NCBI RefSeq assembly: GCF_021653975.1
Contig: NZ_JAJKFK010000003.1
Span: forward strand, 868,001-932,000
Direction of reading: 5' to 3'
DNA length: 64,000 nucleotides
DNA from: Amycolatopsis sp. GM8
GTDB lineage: Bacteria; Actinomycetota; Actinomycetes; Mycobacteriales; Pseudonocardiaceae
A model generated the notes under the pieces. The model was not told the origin of the DNA. It did not search any database and worked only from the letters and a program-made list of their open reading frames with translations. Numbering within the stretch: position 1 is the stretch's first letter; each line of letters opens with the position of its first letter. The position numbers were made by a program, and so were the translations under genes. Positions 39,034 through 48,795 of the stretch are shown here, one piece after another.

Positions 39034-40530
39034 ATGTCAACGACGACACGTGCCCAGGGCCTTGCTCCCGTCGTGGCTTCCCGCCTCGCCGCGGCACCGC
39101 ACCTGTTCATCGACGGGGAGCGCCGCGAGGCTCTGAGCGGCCGGACGCAGCCGGTCATCGACCCGGGCACCGGCACCCGCATCGCGACCACGGCGTGCGC
39201 CGGACCGGCCGACATCGACGCGGCGGTCGCCGCCGCCGCGCGGAACCTGGACCCCGCCTCCGAATGGCGGCGGATGAGTCCCCTGGAGCGCGGGCGGATC
39301 CTGTCCCGCATCGGCGAAGCGATCTATACTCACGCGGACGAGTTCGCCGAACTCGAAGTGCTCGACGGGGGCAAGGTCCGCGGCGCGGCCCGCGCGATCG
39401 ACGTCGAATTCGCCGCGCGGACGTTCCTCTACTACGCGGGGTGGCCGAGCAAGATCCACGGCACGACCGTTCCCGTCTCCCACCCGGGAATCCACGTGCG
39501 CACCGAGCGGGAGCCGGCCGGCGTGGCCGGGATGATCACCGCGTGGAACTTCCCGCTGCTGCTGTGCGGCTGGAAGATGGCGCCCGCGCTGGCGGCCGGA
39601 TGTCCTGTGGTGTTCAAGGCCTCGGAGGAAACCCCGCTGTCCGCGCTGTGGCTGGCCGAGCTGGCCACCGAGGTGGGGCTGCCGCCCGGCGTGCTCAATG
39701 TGGTCCCCGGTCTGGGCGCCGAAGCCGGGGCGGCGCTGGTGTCGCATCCGGACGTGCGCAAGCTGTCGTTCACCGGCTCGACCGCGGTCGGGAAGCAGAT
39801 CGCGCGGGGCGCCGCGGATCTCGTCAAACGGGTCACCCTCGAACTGGGCGGCAAGAGCGCGAACATCATCTTCCCGGACGCCGATCTCGACGCCGCGGTC
39901 GCCGGCTCGGCGGGCGGTATCTTCTGGCACTCCGGGCAAACGTGCAGCGCCCCGTCCCGGCTGTTCGTGCACCGCGACATCCACGACGAGGTCGTCGACA
40001 AGCTACTCACCGAGGCCGGCGCGCTCACCATCGGGCACGGTCTGGACAACGGCGTCGATTTCGGGCCGCTGGTCAATGAACGCCAGCTGGAGCGGGTGCG
40101 CGGTTACGTCGAGCGCGCCGCCGCGGACGGCGCGAAGGTGCACCAGGCCGGCGAACTCCCGTCCGGCGGCGGGTTCTTCTTCCCGCCGACGGTGATCGCG
40201 GGCGTCACCGACGAGATGGAATGCGTGCGGGAGGAGATCTTCGGCCCGGTCGTGGTCGTGCTGCCGTTCGACGACGCCGACGAGGTCGCCCGCCGCGCCA
40301 ATGCGAGCGACTACGGCCTCGCGGCCGGGGTCTGGACCGGCAGTGTCGCCACCGAGCACGCCATGACCCGCGCCCTGCGCGCCGGAACCGTGTACGTCAA
40401 CGGCTGGGGCCTCACCGACCCGGCCGCCCCGTTCGGCGGCTTCGCCCAGTCCGGCTACGGCCGCGACCTGGGCCCCGACAGCCTCGACGGCTACCTCGAA
40501 ACCAAATCCGTGTGGACCTTCCACGGCTGA
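39034..40530 (+). CDS. Aldehyde dehydrogenase
   Basis: The 498-residue enzyme has all main ALDH motifs: TAWNFPLLLCGWKMAPALAAG (cofactor region), FTGSTAVGKQI, LELGGKSANIIF with the catalytic Glu, SGQTCSAPSRLFV with the nucleophilic Cys, and EEIFGPVVVVLPF. It oxidises an aldehyde to the acid with NAD(P). It is followed by an alcohol dehydrogenase 28 bp later in the same unit. An aldehyde released by the aldolase at 33073 or by the alcohol dehydrogenase is the natural substrate. Confidence 0.95.
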   Translation: MSTTTRAQGLAPVVASRLAAAPHLFIDGERREALSGRTQPVIDPGTGTRIATTACAGPADIDAAVAAAARNLDPASEWRRMSPLERGRILSRIGEAIYTHADEFAELEVLDGGKVRGAARAIDVEFAARTFLYYAGWPSKIHGTTVPVSHPGIHVRTEREPAGVAGMITAWNFPLLLCGWKMAPALAAGCPVVFKASEETPLSALWLAELATEVGLPPGVLNVVPGLGAEAGAALVSHPDVRKLSFTGSTAVGKQIARGAADLVKRVTLELGGKSANIIFPDADLDAAVAGSAGGIFWHSGQTCSAPSRLFVHRDIHDEVVDKLLTEAGALTIGHGLDNGVDFGPLVNERQLERVRGYVERAAADGAKVHQAGELPSGGGFFFPPTVIAGVTDEMECVREEIFGPVVVVLPFDDADEVARRANASDYGLAAGVWTGSVATEHAMTRALRAGTVYVNGWGLTDPAAPFGGFAQSGYGRDLGPDSLDGYLETKSVWTFHG

Positions 40531-40558
40531 CCTTCCCCTGACGACCGACGGAGAGACG

Positions 40559-41674
40559 ATGAAGACTCGCGCCGCTGTACTGACCGGCTACCACACCCCC
40601 TTCGACATCCGGGAGATCGAACTCGACGAACCCGGCCCGAACGAAGTCCTGCTGAAGGTTTCGGCCGCCGGACTCTGCCACTCCGACCTGCACATGATCG
40701 ACGGCGACAACGTCGTCCGGTTCCCGATCGTCGGCGGGCACGAAGCCGCCGGGATCGTGGAGCGGGTCGGCCCGGGCGTCACCCGGGTCGCCGAAGGCGA
40801 CCACGTCGTGTGCAGCTTCATTCCCAGCTGCGGCAAGTGCCGCTATTGCTCGACTGGGAAACAGAACCTGTGCAACATGGGCGCCACGATCCTCGAAGGC
40901 AGCATGCCCGACGGGACGTTCCGGATGCACGACGCCGAGCTCGGCGACATAGGCGCGTTCTGCATGCTCGGCGCCTTCTCCGAATACGCCACCGTCTCGG
41001 AGTTGTCGTGCGTCAAGGTCGACGATTGGCTGCCACTGGACAAGGCGGTGCTCGTCGGCTGCGGCGTCCCGACCGGCTACGGCAGTGCGGTCAATGCGGG
41101 CGAAGTCCGGCCGGGCGACACCACCGTGATCTACGGCATCGGCGGCGTCGGCATCAACGCCGTCCAGGGCGCGGTGCACGCCGGGGCGAAGAACGTCATC
41201 GTCGTCGACCCGGTCGCGTTCAAACGGGACACCGCACTGGAATTCGGTGCCACGCATGCGTTCGCGACCGCCGAGGAGGCCGCCGCCGCGGTGCGTGAGC
41301 TGACCTGGGGCGAGGGCGCGGACCAGGCCATCTGCGTGGTCGGGGTGATGACCGAACAGGTCATCGCCGACGCGTTCGCCGTCATCGGCAAGGGCAGCAC
41401 CGTGGTGGTCACAGGGGTGGCGAACCCGGAGAACCTGACCGTGCACGTGTCCGGTTCGGACCTCGTGTTCAACCAGAAGACCATCAAGGGCACGCTGTTC
41501 GGCTCGTCGAACCCGCAGTACGACATCGTCAAGATGCTGCGCATGTACGACGCCGGGCAGCTCAAGCTCGACGAGCTGATCACCGCGCGCTACACCCTGG
41601 ACGAGATCAACGAGGGTTACCAGGACCTGCGCGACGGCAAGATCATCCGCGGCATCATCGACTACTCGAAGTGA
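40559..41674 (+). CDS. NDMA-dependent (mycofactocin-type) zinc alcohol dehydrogenase
   Basis: The 371-residue medium-chain enzyme has the catalytic zinc ligands (AGLCHSDLH, GGHEAAG), a structural zinc cluster (CGKCRYCSTGKQNLC) and the Rossmann loop GIGGVGINAVQGA. The insertion LGAFSEYATVSELSCVKVD and the overall order match the Rxyl_3153 group of NDMA-dependent dehydrogenases, whose cofactor is bound so tightly that mycofactocin is needed to recycle it. It would oxidise an alcohol to the aldehyde used by the preceding enzyme. A strong hairpin follows the stop. Confidence 0.9.
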   Translation: MKTRAAVLTGYHTPFDIREIELDEPGPNEVLLKVSAAGLCHSDLHMIDGDNVVRFPIVGGHEAAGIVERVGPGVTRVAEGDHVVCSFIPSCGKCRYCSTGKQNLCNMGATILEGSMPDGTFRMHDAELGDIGAFCMLGAFSEYATVSELSCVKVDDWLPLDKAVLVGCGVPTGYGSAVNAGEVRPGDTTVIYGIGGVGINAVQGAVHAGAKNVIVVDPVAFKRDTALEFGATHAFATAEEAAAAVRELTWGEGADQAICVVGVMTEQVIADAFAVIGKGSTVVVTGVANPENLTVHVSGSDLVFNQKTIKGTLFGSSNPQYDIVKMLRMYDAGQLKLDELITARYTLDEINEGYQDLRDGKIIRGIIDYSK

Positions 41675-41681
41675 CCCCCCT

Positions 41682-41709
41682 GGTGTGGCCGGAGGGGGCC
41701 GGCCACACC
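41682..41709 (+). terminator. Hairpin after the alcohol dehydrogenase gene
   Basis: GGTGTGGCC (41682-41690) pairs perfectly with GGCCACACC (41701-41709) over a 10-nt loop, starting 8 bp after the stop. There is no T-run, so it may attenuate and not fully separate the dehydrogenases from the transporter gene. Confidence 0.6.
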
Positions 41710-41734
41710 ACGACTCCTCCACTGGAGCCCACCG

Positions 41735-43030
41735 ATGCGCTCTCCATCCACCGTTGTCGTGGCCACCCTCATCGGCAACTTCACCGAATGGTTCGACTTC
41801 GCGGTCTACGGCGCCCTCGCCGTGACCCTCGGCCGCGTGTTCTTCCCCGGCGGCGACCCGGTCGTGTCCCTGCTGGCCTCCCTGGCCGTGTTCGGGATCG
41901 CGTTCGTGTTCCGTCCCCTCGGCGGCGCCCTGCTCGGCTCGCTCGGCGACCGCCGGGGCCGCCGGACCGCCCTGTCTGCCGCGGTCGTCGGGATCAGCGG
42001 CGCCACCACCTTGATCGGCGTGCTGCCCTCCTATGCGGCGATCGGGTTCTGGGCGCCCCTGCTGCTGGTCCTGCTTCGCTGCGTGCAGGGCCTGTCCGCG
42101 GGCGGCGAGTGGACCGGCGCGTCCGCGTTCCTCGCCGAGTACGCGCCCCCGGGCCGTCGCGGTTTCCGGGCGAGCCTGATCTCCGCGTCCGGCGGACTGG
42201 CCATTGTGGCCGGTACGGGATCGGTGTTGCTGCTGCAAAACCTGCTCACGGCGCCGGAAATGCAGTCGTGGGGCTGGCGGCTGCCGTTCCTGCTCGCCGC
42301 ACCACTCGGCTTGATCGGCCTCTATCTGCGGCTGCGCCTCGACGAGACCCCGGTGTACCAGCAACTGCGTGAGCGCCACGAGATCGCGGCCACGCCAGTG
42401 CGGACTGCGCTCAGAACCGAGCGGTCGACACTACTTCTGGCCTTCGCGTGCGCCTCGGTCACCGGCGTCGGTTTCTATTACCTGGCAACGTATTTCACCA
42501 CCGCGATGTCGGCCGGAGGCCACCAGAAAGCGGCCCTGACCGTCAGCTCAATCGCCCTGCTGTTCTACGCCGGGCTCTGCCCTGTCGCGGGCGCCCTCTC
42601 CGACCGGATCGGGCGGCGCCGCGTCTACGTCGGCGGGGCGCTCGCCCACGCCGTGCTGGCCGTCCCGGTGCTGCTGCTGGTCGGCTCCGGCCAACCGGGC
42701 CTGGCCCTATTGGGCATGTGCCTGTTCGCGATTCCGCAGGCCGGACTCAACGTCATGTCGTCGATCGTGCTCGTGGAACTCTTCCCCGCCCGCACCCGTT
42801 CCAGTGGCTCGGCGCTGGCCTACAGCCTCGGCGTCGGCCCGATCGCGGGCACCGCCCCGCTGGTCGCCGCCGCGCTCGCGGCCGCTACGCACACCCCCGT
42901 CGCACCGGCCCTCTATCTCGCCGCCATCGCCCTCGTCGTCGGGCTCCTGCTGGCCTGGCGACTGCCCGAGACCGCCAGCCGATCGCTGACCGAGTCCACC
43001 GGCTCCCCCGCAGCGTCACCCACACACTGA
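41735..43030 (+). CDS. MFS transporter, MHS (metabolite:H+ symporter) type
   Basis: The 431-residue protein has about twelve hydrophobic helices and MHS family marks: IGNFTEWFDFAVYGALA at the first helix, FRPLGGALLGSLGDRRGRRTAL (the loop 2-3 motif) and RCVQGLSAGGEWTGASAFLAEYAP. MHS carriers take up small carboxylates or osmolytes with protons. Its position after the catabolic dehydrogenases suggests it imports the substrate or an intermediate acid. CTGGAG precedes ATG 41735. Confidence 0.9.
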   Translation: MRSPSTVVVATLIGNFTEWFDFAVYGALAVTLGRVFFPGGDPVVSLLASLAVFGIAFVFRPLGGALLGSLGDRRGRRTALSAAVVGISGATTLIGVLPSYAAIGFWAPLLLVLLRCVQGLSAGGEWTGASAFLAEYAPPGRRGFRASLISASGGLAIVAGTGSVLLLQNLLTAPEMQSWGWRLPFLLAAPLGLIGLYLRLRLDETPVYQQLRERHEIAATPVRTALRTERSTLLLAFACASVTGVGFYYLATYFTTAMSAGGHQKAALTVSSIALLFYAGLCPVAGALSDRIGRRRVYVGGALAHAVLAVPVLLLVGSGQPGLALLGMCLFAIPQAGLNVMSSIVLVELFPARTRSSGSALAYSLGVGPIAGTAPLVAAALAAATHTPVAPALYLAAIALVVGLLLAWRLPETASRSLTESTGSPAASPTH

Positions 43031-43094
43031 CGCCTCGCCTTCCCGACCCGGTACTGCCGGGCACTTCTTCCTGCTCTCCTCCCGGAGGCCCACC

Positions 43095-44507
43095 ATGTCC
43101 AGCGACACCCACATCCTCGCCCGCCTCGAACGGCTCCCGATGGGCCGGCCACAGCTCGGCATCCTCTTCGCGGGCGGCCTCGGCCACCTCTTCGAAGCAC
43201 TCGACATCGTGATCATCGGTTTCATGCTGCCGCACCTGAAAACGGAATTCGGGCTGAGCAACGGCCAGATCGGGTTGATCGGCGGCGCCGCACCGGTCGG
43301 CATGATCGTCGGCGCCCTGTTCGCCGGCATGATCGGCGACCGTTTCGGCCGCAAGAAGGTCATGCTCTACGCGCTGCTGCTGTTCTGTGCGGCGTCCATC
43401 GGGCTGGCGTTCGCGAACGGGTTCGCGTTCATCATCGCGGTGCGGATCATCGGCGGTCTCGGCGCGGGTGCCGAGGCGGCGATCGTCTCGCCCTATATCT
43501 CCGAGTTCGCCACCGGGCACAGCCGCGGCCGGTTCGTCAGCGGCGTCACGCTGTTCTTCTCGCTCGGCAACGTCATCGCCGCGGTACTGGGCTCGTTCGT
43601 CGTCCCGCTGCACGACGGCTGGCGCATCACCGCCGTGCTCTGCGGGCTGCCCGTCCTGGTGCTCCTGTGGTGGCGGCGATCGCTGCCCGAGTCGCCACGC
43701 TGGCTGCTCGCCCAGGGCCGCGTCGCCGACGCGGACGCCGTCGTGCGTCGTCTAGAGGAGCGCGTGATCGCGGCACGGCACGGGGCCGCGCTGCCGCCCG
43801 TTCCGCCGGACACCGCCGTCGCGCCGGCCGCACCGCCGGTGTCCCGGTCGCCGCTCGAGGTGTGGCGCAACGGGCTCGCCCGCGTGTCGGTGGCCACCTG
43901 GCTGGGCTCGTTCGTGTTCCTGTTCGCCTTCTTCGGGTTCTTCACCTGGATGCCGTCACTGTTCCTCGAAATCGGCATCGATCCGGGGGTCGCCGCCACC
44001 TACAGCTTCCTGCTGTTCGTCGCCCAGCCCATCGGGTATCTGACCGCGATCTTCGTCAGCGACCGGTTCGAGCGGCGCACCCTGCTGGTGACGTTCTTCG
44101 GCTTCGCGACGGTGGCGTCGCTCGCGCTGGGCATCGTGCCGCGGGACAGCATCGCGCTGCTGTTCATCGGCATGGCGCTGTCCATCTGCATCACGTGCAT
44201 CTCCGGCATCGTGTTCCCCTATTGCTCCGAGGTCTACCCGACCGCGATCCGCGCGACGGGAGCCGGGCTCGCCTCCACCGCGGGCAACGCCGGTGGGCTC
44301 GCCGCCCCGGTCGTCATCGGATTCGCCTTCGGCACCATCGGTTTCGGCGGCGTCTTCGCCGTCATGGCAGCACTGCTGGCGGCCGGCGCGATCGTGATCC
44401 GCGTCCTCGGCCCGCGCGTCACCGGTAAGACCCTCGAACAGGTCTATGCCGACGAAATCACCCGTCCCGTGGTGTCCCCGACAGGAGAAGTCCATGCAGG
44501 ACAGTGA
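43095..44507 (+). CDS. MFS transporter, sugar/aromatic-acid porter type
   Basis: The 470-residue protein has about twelve helices with LFEALDIVIIGFMLPHL at the first, AGMIGDRFGRKKVM in the loop 2-3 motif, PESPRWLLAQGR after helix six and GRKDR-like EVYPTAIRATGAG near helix ten. These patterns are shared by aromatic acid:H+ and sugar porters. A second uptake carrier next to an MHS carrier hints that the pathway handles two related acids. It overlaps the alpha/beta hydrolase gene by 14 bp. Confidence 0.88.
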   Translation: MSSDTHILARLERLPMGRPQLGILFAGGLGHLFEALDIVIIGFMLPHLKTEFGLSNGQIGLIGGAAPVGMIVGALFAGMIGDRFGRKKVMLYALLLFCAASIGLAFANGFAFIIAVRIIGGLGAGAEAAIVSPYISEFATGHSRGRFVSGVTLFFSLGNVIAAVLGSFVVPLHDGWRITAVLCGLPVLVLLWWRRSLPESPRWLLAQGRVADADAVVRRLEERVIAARHGAALPPVPPDTAVAPAAPPVSRSPLEVWRNGLARVSVATWLGSFVFLFAFFGFFTWMPSLFLEIGIDPGVAATYSFLLFVAQPIGYLTAIFVSDRFERRTLLVTFFGFATVASLALGIVPRDSIALLFIGMALSICITCISGIVFPYCSEVYPTAIRATGAGLASTAGNAGGLAAPVVIGFAFGTIGFGGVFAVMAALLAAGAIVIRVLGPRVTGKTLEQVYADEITRPVVSPTGEVHAGQ

Positions 44508-45273
44508 CATTCTCGACCGCGGTGCCGGTCCCGCTCTCGTGTTCAGCCATGGCACGCTGCTGGACCGCACCATGTTCGACCCGCAGATCGCGGCGTTGAG
44601 CGACCGCTACCGGACGATCGCCTACACCAGCCGGGCGGGCACGTCCCGGTACGGCACGGAACGGTGCCTGGACGACCTGGTCTCCGACTGCCTCGACGTG
44701 GCCGACGGCGCGGGCGTCGACCGGTTCGTGCTCGTCGGCATGTCGGTGGGCGGGTTCATGGGTATCGAACTCGCGCTGAAGCACCCCGAACGGCTCGCGG
44801 GTCTCGTGCTCGTGTCGTCCATGGCGGATGCCTACAGCGCCGAGGAACGGGTGCGGTTCGGGGAATTGCTCGAACCGATGGACACCGAGGAGCCGATCCC
44901 GGCGGAGTTCGCCGCGGCATTCATCCCGGTGATCTTCGGTCCGCGCACGATCGAAGAGGACCCGGCGCACGTCCAGCGCTGGGTGAGCAAGTGGCGCGCC
45001 CGCCCGTCCCGGTCCGTGTGGGGCGAGTACCGGTCGTGGATCGACCGTACGGACCGGCTCACCCGGCTCGCCGAAATCACGGTGCCCACGCTGATCATCC
45101 ACGCCGAAGACGACGGTGGCATCCCGATTGCCCGCGCTGAAGCCATGCACGCGTGCATGCCTCGCTCGACGTTCGTGCGCGTCCCGGACAGCGGACATCT
45201 TGTCACTGAAGAACAACCGCTGGCCGTGAACCGGGCATTGCTGGGCTTCGTAGATGGGATCGCACCATGGTGA
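44494..45273 (+). CDS. Alpha/beta-hydrolase
   Basis: The 259-residue protein has the oxyanion region VFSHGTLLD, the nucleophile elbow GMSVGG, the acid in IHAEDDG and the catalytic His in DSGHLV. It resembles small-ester or enol-lactone hydrolases (3-oxoadipate enol-lactonase group). AGGAGAAG precedes ATG 44494, which lies inside the end of the transporter gene. It probably hydrolyses an ester or lactone taken up by that carrier. Confidence 0.9.
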   Translation: MQDSDILDRGAGPALVFSHGTLLDRTMFDPQIAALSDRYRTIAYTSRAGTSRYGTERCLDDLVSDCLDVADGAGVDRFVLVGMSVGGFMGIELALKHPERLAGLVLVSSMADAYSAEERVRFGELLEPMDTEEPIPAEFAAAFIPVIFGPRTIEEDPAHVQRWVSKWRARPSRSVWGEYRSWIDRTDRLTRLAEITVPTLIIHAEDDGGIPIARAEAMHACMPRSTFVRVPDSGHLVTEEQPLAVNRALLGFVDGIAPW

Positions 45274-46010
45274 ACCACGAACTGGACGGGCAGATCGCGA
45301 TCGTGACCGGTGGCGCACGCGGAATCGGTGCCGCGATCGTGCGTGCCCTCGCCGGGGCGGGCGCGTCCACGGTGATCGCCGGTGGCCGTGACACCGACGG
45401 GAAAACGCTTGCCGTCGAACTCGGGGACCGCACGGTCTACGAACCCCACGACGTCGGCTGTGAGCAGTCCTGGGACACGCTCATCCAGCGCACGACCGAT
45501 CTGTTGGGCCCGCCCACGATCCTGGTCAACAACGCCGGGGTCTACCGCCCGGGCGCCGACGTCACGGAAACGACGCTGGAGAACTTCGACGAGCACTACC
45601 GCGTCAACCAGCGCGGCCCGTTCCTGGGTATGCGGGCGGCCGCGGGGGCGATGAAAGCCTGCGGCGGCGGGACGATCGTGAACATCTCGTCGATCGCGTC
45701 GCACCGCCCGTACCCCAACCAGATCGCCTACTCCACGACCAAATGGGCGGTCCGCGGCATGACGAAATGCGCTGCCGTCGAACTCGGGGCGTACAACATC
45801 CGCGTCAACTCGGTACACCCGGGCTTCATCGACACCACCATGCTCGACGCCATCACCGACGAGTGGAACGCCCAGGTCATCGCCGCCACCCCGCTGGGAC
45901 GCCGGGGCCTGGCCGGCGAGGTAGCGGCGACGGTGCTGTTCCTGGTCTCCCCCACCGGCGCCTTCATCACCGGCGCCGAGTTCGTCGTGGACGGCGGCCT
46001 GGCTTCTTAG
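45267..46010 (+). CDS. SDR-family dehydrogenase
   Basis: The 247-residue protein has VTGGARGIG for NAD(P), NNAGV, the catalytic Ser in VNISSIASH and YSTTKWA (Tyr and Lys), and the C-terminal FITGAEFVVDGG. It overlaps the hydrolase gene by 7 bp and is the last gene of the rightward group. Substrate unknown; an alcohol set free by the hydrolase is plausible. The 246 bp that follow hold no gene I can support. Confidence 0.92.
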   Translation: MVNHELDGQIAIVTGGARGIGAAIVRALAGAGASTVIAGGRDTDGKTLAVELGDRTVYEPHDVGCEQSWDTLIQRTTDLLGPPTILVNNAGVYRPGADVTETTLENFDEHYRVNQRGPFLGMRAAAGAMKACGGGTIVNISSIASHRPYPNQIAYSTTKWAVRGMTKCAAVELGAYNIRVNSVHPGFIDTTMLDAITDEWNAQVIAATPLGRRGLAGEVAATVLFLVSPTGAFITGAEFVVDGGLAS

Positions 46011-46256
46011 CCGGTGTTGGTGCGTCGGCATCTTCTGCGGCAGTGATCATCTCGGGTGCGTGGCTGCCCTACTGTCTGATGAGAGGAGGACTTTGAACCA
46101 CAGGAGTAGTGGCGGACCCCGACATCCGTGCTCCACCAACCCCACGCCAGGGTCGCGTCCGCCGGTGGGCCTGACTCGTCTGGGACCGCCACGAGACGCA
46201 CCACTGGGTCCGTCTTGTCGGCAGTCTCGCTTGTCTCGGCGGTCTCGGTGCTGATC

Positions 46257-48782
46257 TCACTCGCGGTCTCGTCGCGATGCCGCGTCAGTGCGCGGTTGAG
46301 CAGTTCGACCGGGTTTCCGGCGGCGTTGTACCTGGGCGAACAGGCCGGTCGCGAGCAGGGCCATCAGCCCCGGGAGCCAGTACTGCCACGCCTGGGACAG
46401 CCCGGCGAAGGCCGCGGTCGTCTGGGTCACCTGAAGCAGCACCACGCCGGACAGGACACCGAGGAAACTCCCCCGTCCGCCGAAGATCGACGCGCCGCCG
46501 AGGACCACCGCGGTGATGCTGGTGAGCGTGTAGGAGGTGCCGGCGGTCGGGTCGCCGATCCCGGTCTGCGCCGCCAGCAGGAAAGCACCGAGCAGCGTGC
46601 ACCCGGCGCTGGCCACATAGGACAGTACGTACACCCGGGCGACCGGGATGCCCCGCTTGTGCGCTGCTTTGTCGTCGGAACCCGTGCCACGCAAGAACAA
46701 TCCGGTGACACTGCGCCGCGAAGCGAGTTCGAACAGCACCAGGAGCACGACTCCGGCGAGCACGGGCCACGGCACCGGGCCGACCTCGGCCTTCAGGAAC
46801 GAGGTCACCGGCTCGGCGATCGGACCGCCGGGCACAGCACGCAGGAACAGCGAAAGACCTTGCAGTCCCATGAACGTCACCAGCGTCGCGACCACCGGCG
46901 TGACCCGGGCGAACTTCACCAGGCCGCCGTTGAGCAGCCCGACCCCGACGGCCACCAGCACCATCAGGACCGCCCCGAAGATCCACCAGATCACCGCGTA
47001 ATCGTCACCGATGTAGAACGAGCCCACGACCACCAGCGCGCCGCACAACGGCCCGACGGACAGGTCGATCCCTCCCGTCAGCATCACGATCAGCTGCCCG
47101 GCCGAGAGGAACAGCAGCGGGCCGGCCAGCTCCAGCATGCTCGAGATGTTGAACCCGGAGAGGAACCGGCTGTTCTGCCCGGCGCCGACGGCCAGCAACA
47201 CGAGGATCGCGGTGAGCAGGAACACGCTCGGCCCCTGCTCACCCGAAAGGAACCGTCGCCGGCGGCGGGCCGGTTTCGCGGCCTGCTTTTCTTGCGTGAC
47301 AACCGATCCGGTCAACGACGCCGCGGTGATCGCGTCGTCGGTGATCTCGTCACCGGTCAGTTCCGCGACCACCTGCCCCTTCGAGAAGACCAGCACCCGG
47401 TCGCACAGGCCGGCGAGCTCCACGTTGTCGGAGCTGAGCACCACCACCGGCACCCCGCCCTCGGCCGTTTCCCGTAGCCGGTGGTAGATGTCGGACCGAA
47501 CGCCGACATCGATGCCCTGGGTGGGTTCGTCGCACAGCAGCACCTTGGGGTCCGACAGCAGTGCCCGGCCGAGCACCACCTTCTGCTGGTTGCCGCCGGA
47601 CAGCGTCTCGACGGCTACGTCCGGGGACGCGAGCTTGATCCCGAGCGCGGCGACCTCGCGGTGCACGAGCTGTTCTTCCCGCCGCGCCGCGATCACACCG
47701 GCGCGCGACGTCACGCCCGTCGCCGCGACCGTCAGGTTTTCCCGTACCGAATGGACAGTCGCGACACCTTCCACGTGCCGCTCCTGGGGCATCAGGACGA
47801 CACCTGAGTCGCGCGCCCGCCGCGGGCTCGACAGGTCGACCGGCCGGCCTTCGATCGTCACCCGCCCCCGTGCCGGCGCGGCGCCGCCCAGCGACCGGAG
47901 AAACTCCCGCTGCCCGTTGCCCTCGACGCCGGCGAGCCCGAGGATCTCCCGCCGTGCCAAGGCGACGCTCACCCCGCCGAGGCGGTCGGAGGTCAGATCC
48001 TGCGCCTGCAGCACGGTCTCACCCGGATCGCTCGCGCGATCCGGGAACAGCGCGGTGACCTCCCGGCCGGCGACGCGCGTGATGATCTCCTGCTCGGTCA
48101 CGTCGGACCGGTTGAAGGTCCCGCGCACCTCGCCGTCCCGCAGCACCGTGATGCGGTCGGCGAGGGCGAACACGTCGGGCAGCCGGTGGCTGATGTAGAC
48201 GACGGCGACGCCCCGGGCGGCCAGCTCGCGGATGTGCTCGAACAGCCGGTCGGTCTCGGCGGCCATGAACGGCTCGGTCGGCTCGTCGAAGATCACCACC
48301 CGCGGATCGCAGGCGAGTGCACCGCAGATCTCGACCGCCTGCTTCTCGGCGAGAGTCAGCTCACGGACCGGGACCGCCGGATCGATCGGCATGCCCATCG
48401 CCCGCAGCCGCTGCTCCGCCCACCGCGCTGCCGCACCGAAGCTCGGGCGTTTCGCGGCGGGCACCGAGAGCATGAGGTTCTCGGTCACCGTCAGGTCGGG
48501 CAGCAGCGCCGGATGCTGGAACGCGATCGCGAGACCGTGTTCACGGGCGGCCACTGGCGACAGCTCGGTCAGCGGACGTCCCGCGATCTCGACCGTCCCG
48601 CGGTCCGGCTTCTGTGCTCCCGAAGCGACCGCCATCAGGGTCGACTTGCCGGCGCCGTTGCCGCCGACGAGGGCATGGATCTCACCGGCGTGTGCTTCGA
48701 AGTCCACGCCGTCCAGCGCGAGGACACCGGGAAACCGTTTGGTGACCCCGCGCAGCACCAGCTGGGCACTCGATTCAGGCAT
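46257..48782 (-). CDS. Sugar ABC transporter: fused double ATPase and permease (RbsA-RbsC-like)
   Basis: The 841-residue protein joins what are normally two subunits. Residues about 1-250 form the first ATPase domain (Walker A GGNGAGKST at 40-48, DEPTEP) and 250-495 the second (LSGGNQQKVVLGRALL, CDEPTQGID). About 515-830 form an RbsC-type permease with eight to ten helices (LIVMLTGGIDLSVGPLCGALV and VVLGGASIFGGRGSFLGVLSG). The first domain's signature is unusual (LTLAEKQAVEI). It imports a sugar or related compound with the binding protein at 48796 and the separate permease at 49973. A basic linker (about 495-515) connects the parts. Confidence 0.92.
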   Translation of the reverse strand: MPESSAQLVLRGVTKRFPGVLALDGVDFEAHAGEIHALVGGNGAGKSTLMAVASGAQKPDRGTVEIAGRPLTELSPVAAREHGLAIAFQHPALLPDLTVTENLMLSVPAAKRPSFGAAARWAEQRLRAMGMPIDPAVPVRELTLAEKQAVEICGALACDPRVVIFDEPTEPFMAAETDRLFEHIRELAARGVAVVYISHRLPDVFALADRITVLRDGEVRGTFNRSDVTEQEIITRVAGREVTALFPDRASDPGETVLQAQDLTSDRLGGVSVALARREILGLAGVEGNGQREFLRSLGGAAPARGRVTIEGRPVDLSSPRRARDSGVVLMPQERHVEGVATVHSVRENLTVAATGVTSRAGVIAARREEQLVHREVAALGIKLASPDVAVETLSGGNQQKVVLGRALLSDPKVLLCDEPTQGIDVGVRSDIYHRLRETAEGGVPVVVLSSDNVELAGLCDRVLVFSKGQVVAELTGDEITDDAITAASLTGSVVTQEKQAAKPARRRRRFLSGEQGPSVFLLTAILVLLAVGAGQNSRFLSGFNISSMLELAGPLLFLSAGQLIVMLTGGIDLSVGPLCGALVVVGSFYIGDDYAVIWWIFGAVLMVLVAVGVGLLNGGLVKFARVTPVVATLVTFMGLQGLSLFLRAVPGGPIAEPVTSFLKAEVGPVPWPVLAGVVLLVLFELASRRSVTGLFLRGTGSDDKAAHKRGIPVARVYVLSYVASAGCTLLGAFLLAAQTGIGDPTAGTSYTLTSITAVVLGGASIFGGRGSFLGVLSGVVLLQVTQTTAAFAGLSQAWQYWLPGLMALLATGLFAQVQRRRKPGRTAQPRTDAASRRDRE

Positions 48783-48795
48783 CGTGAAAGTCCTC

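Noticed and set aside
46011..46256. Possible small gene between the SDR and the fused ABC transporter
   Set aside because: Only frames with Arg/Pro/Ser-rich shadow composition and no start signals; treated as intergenic.
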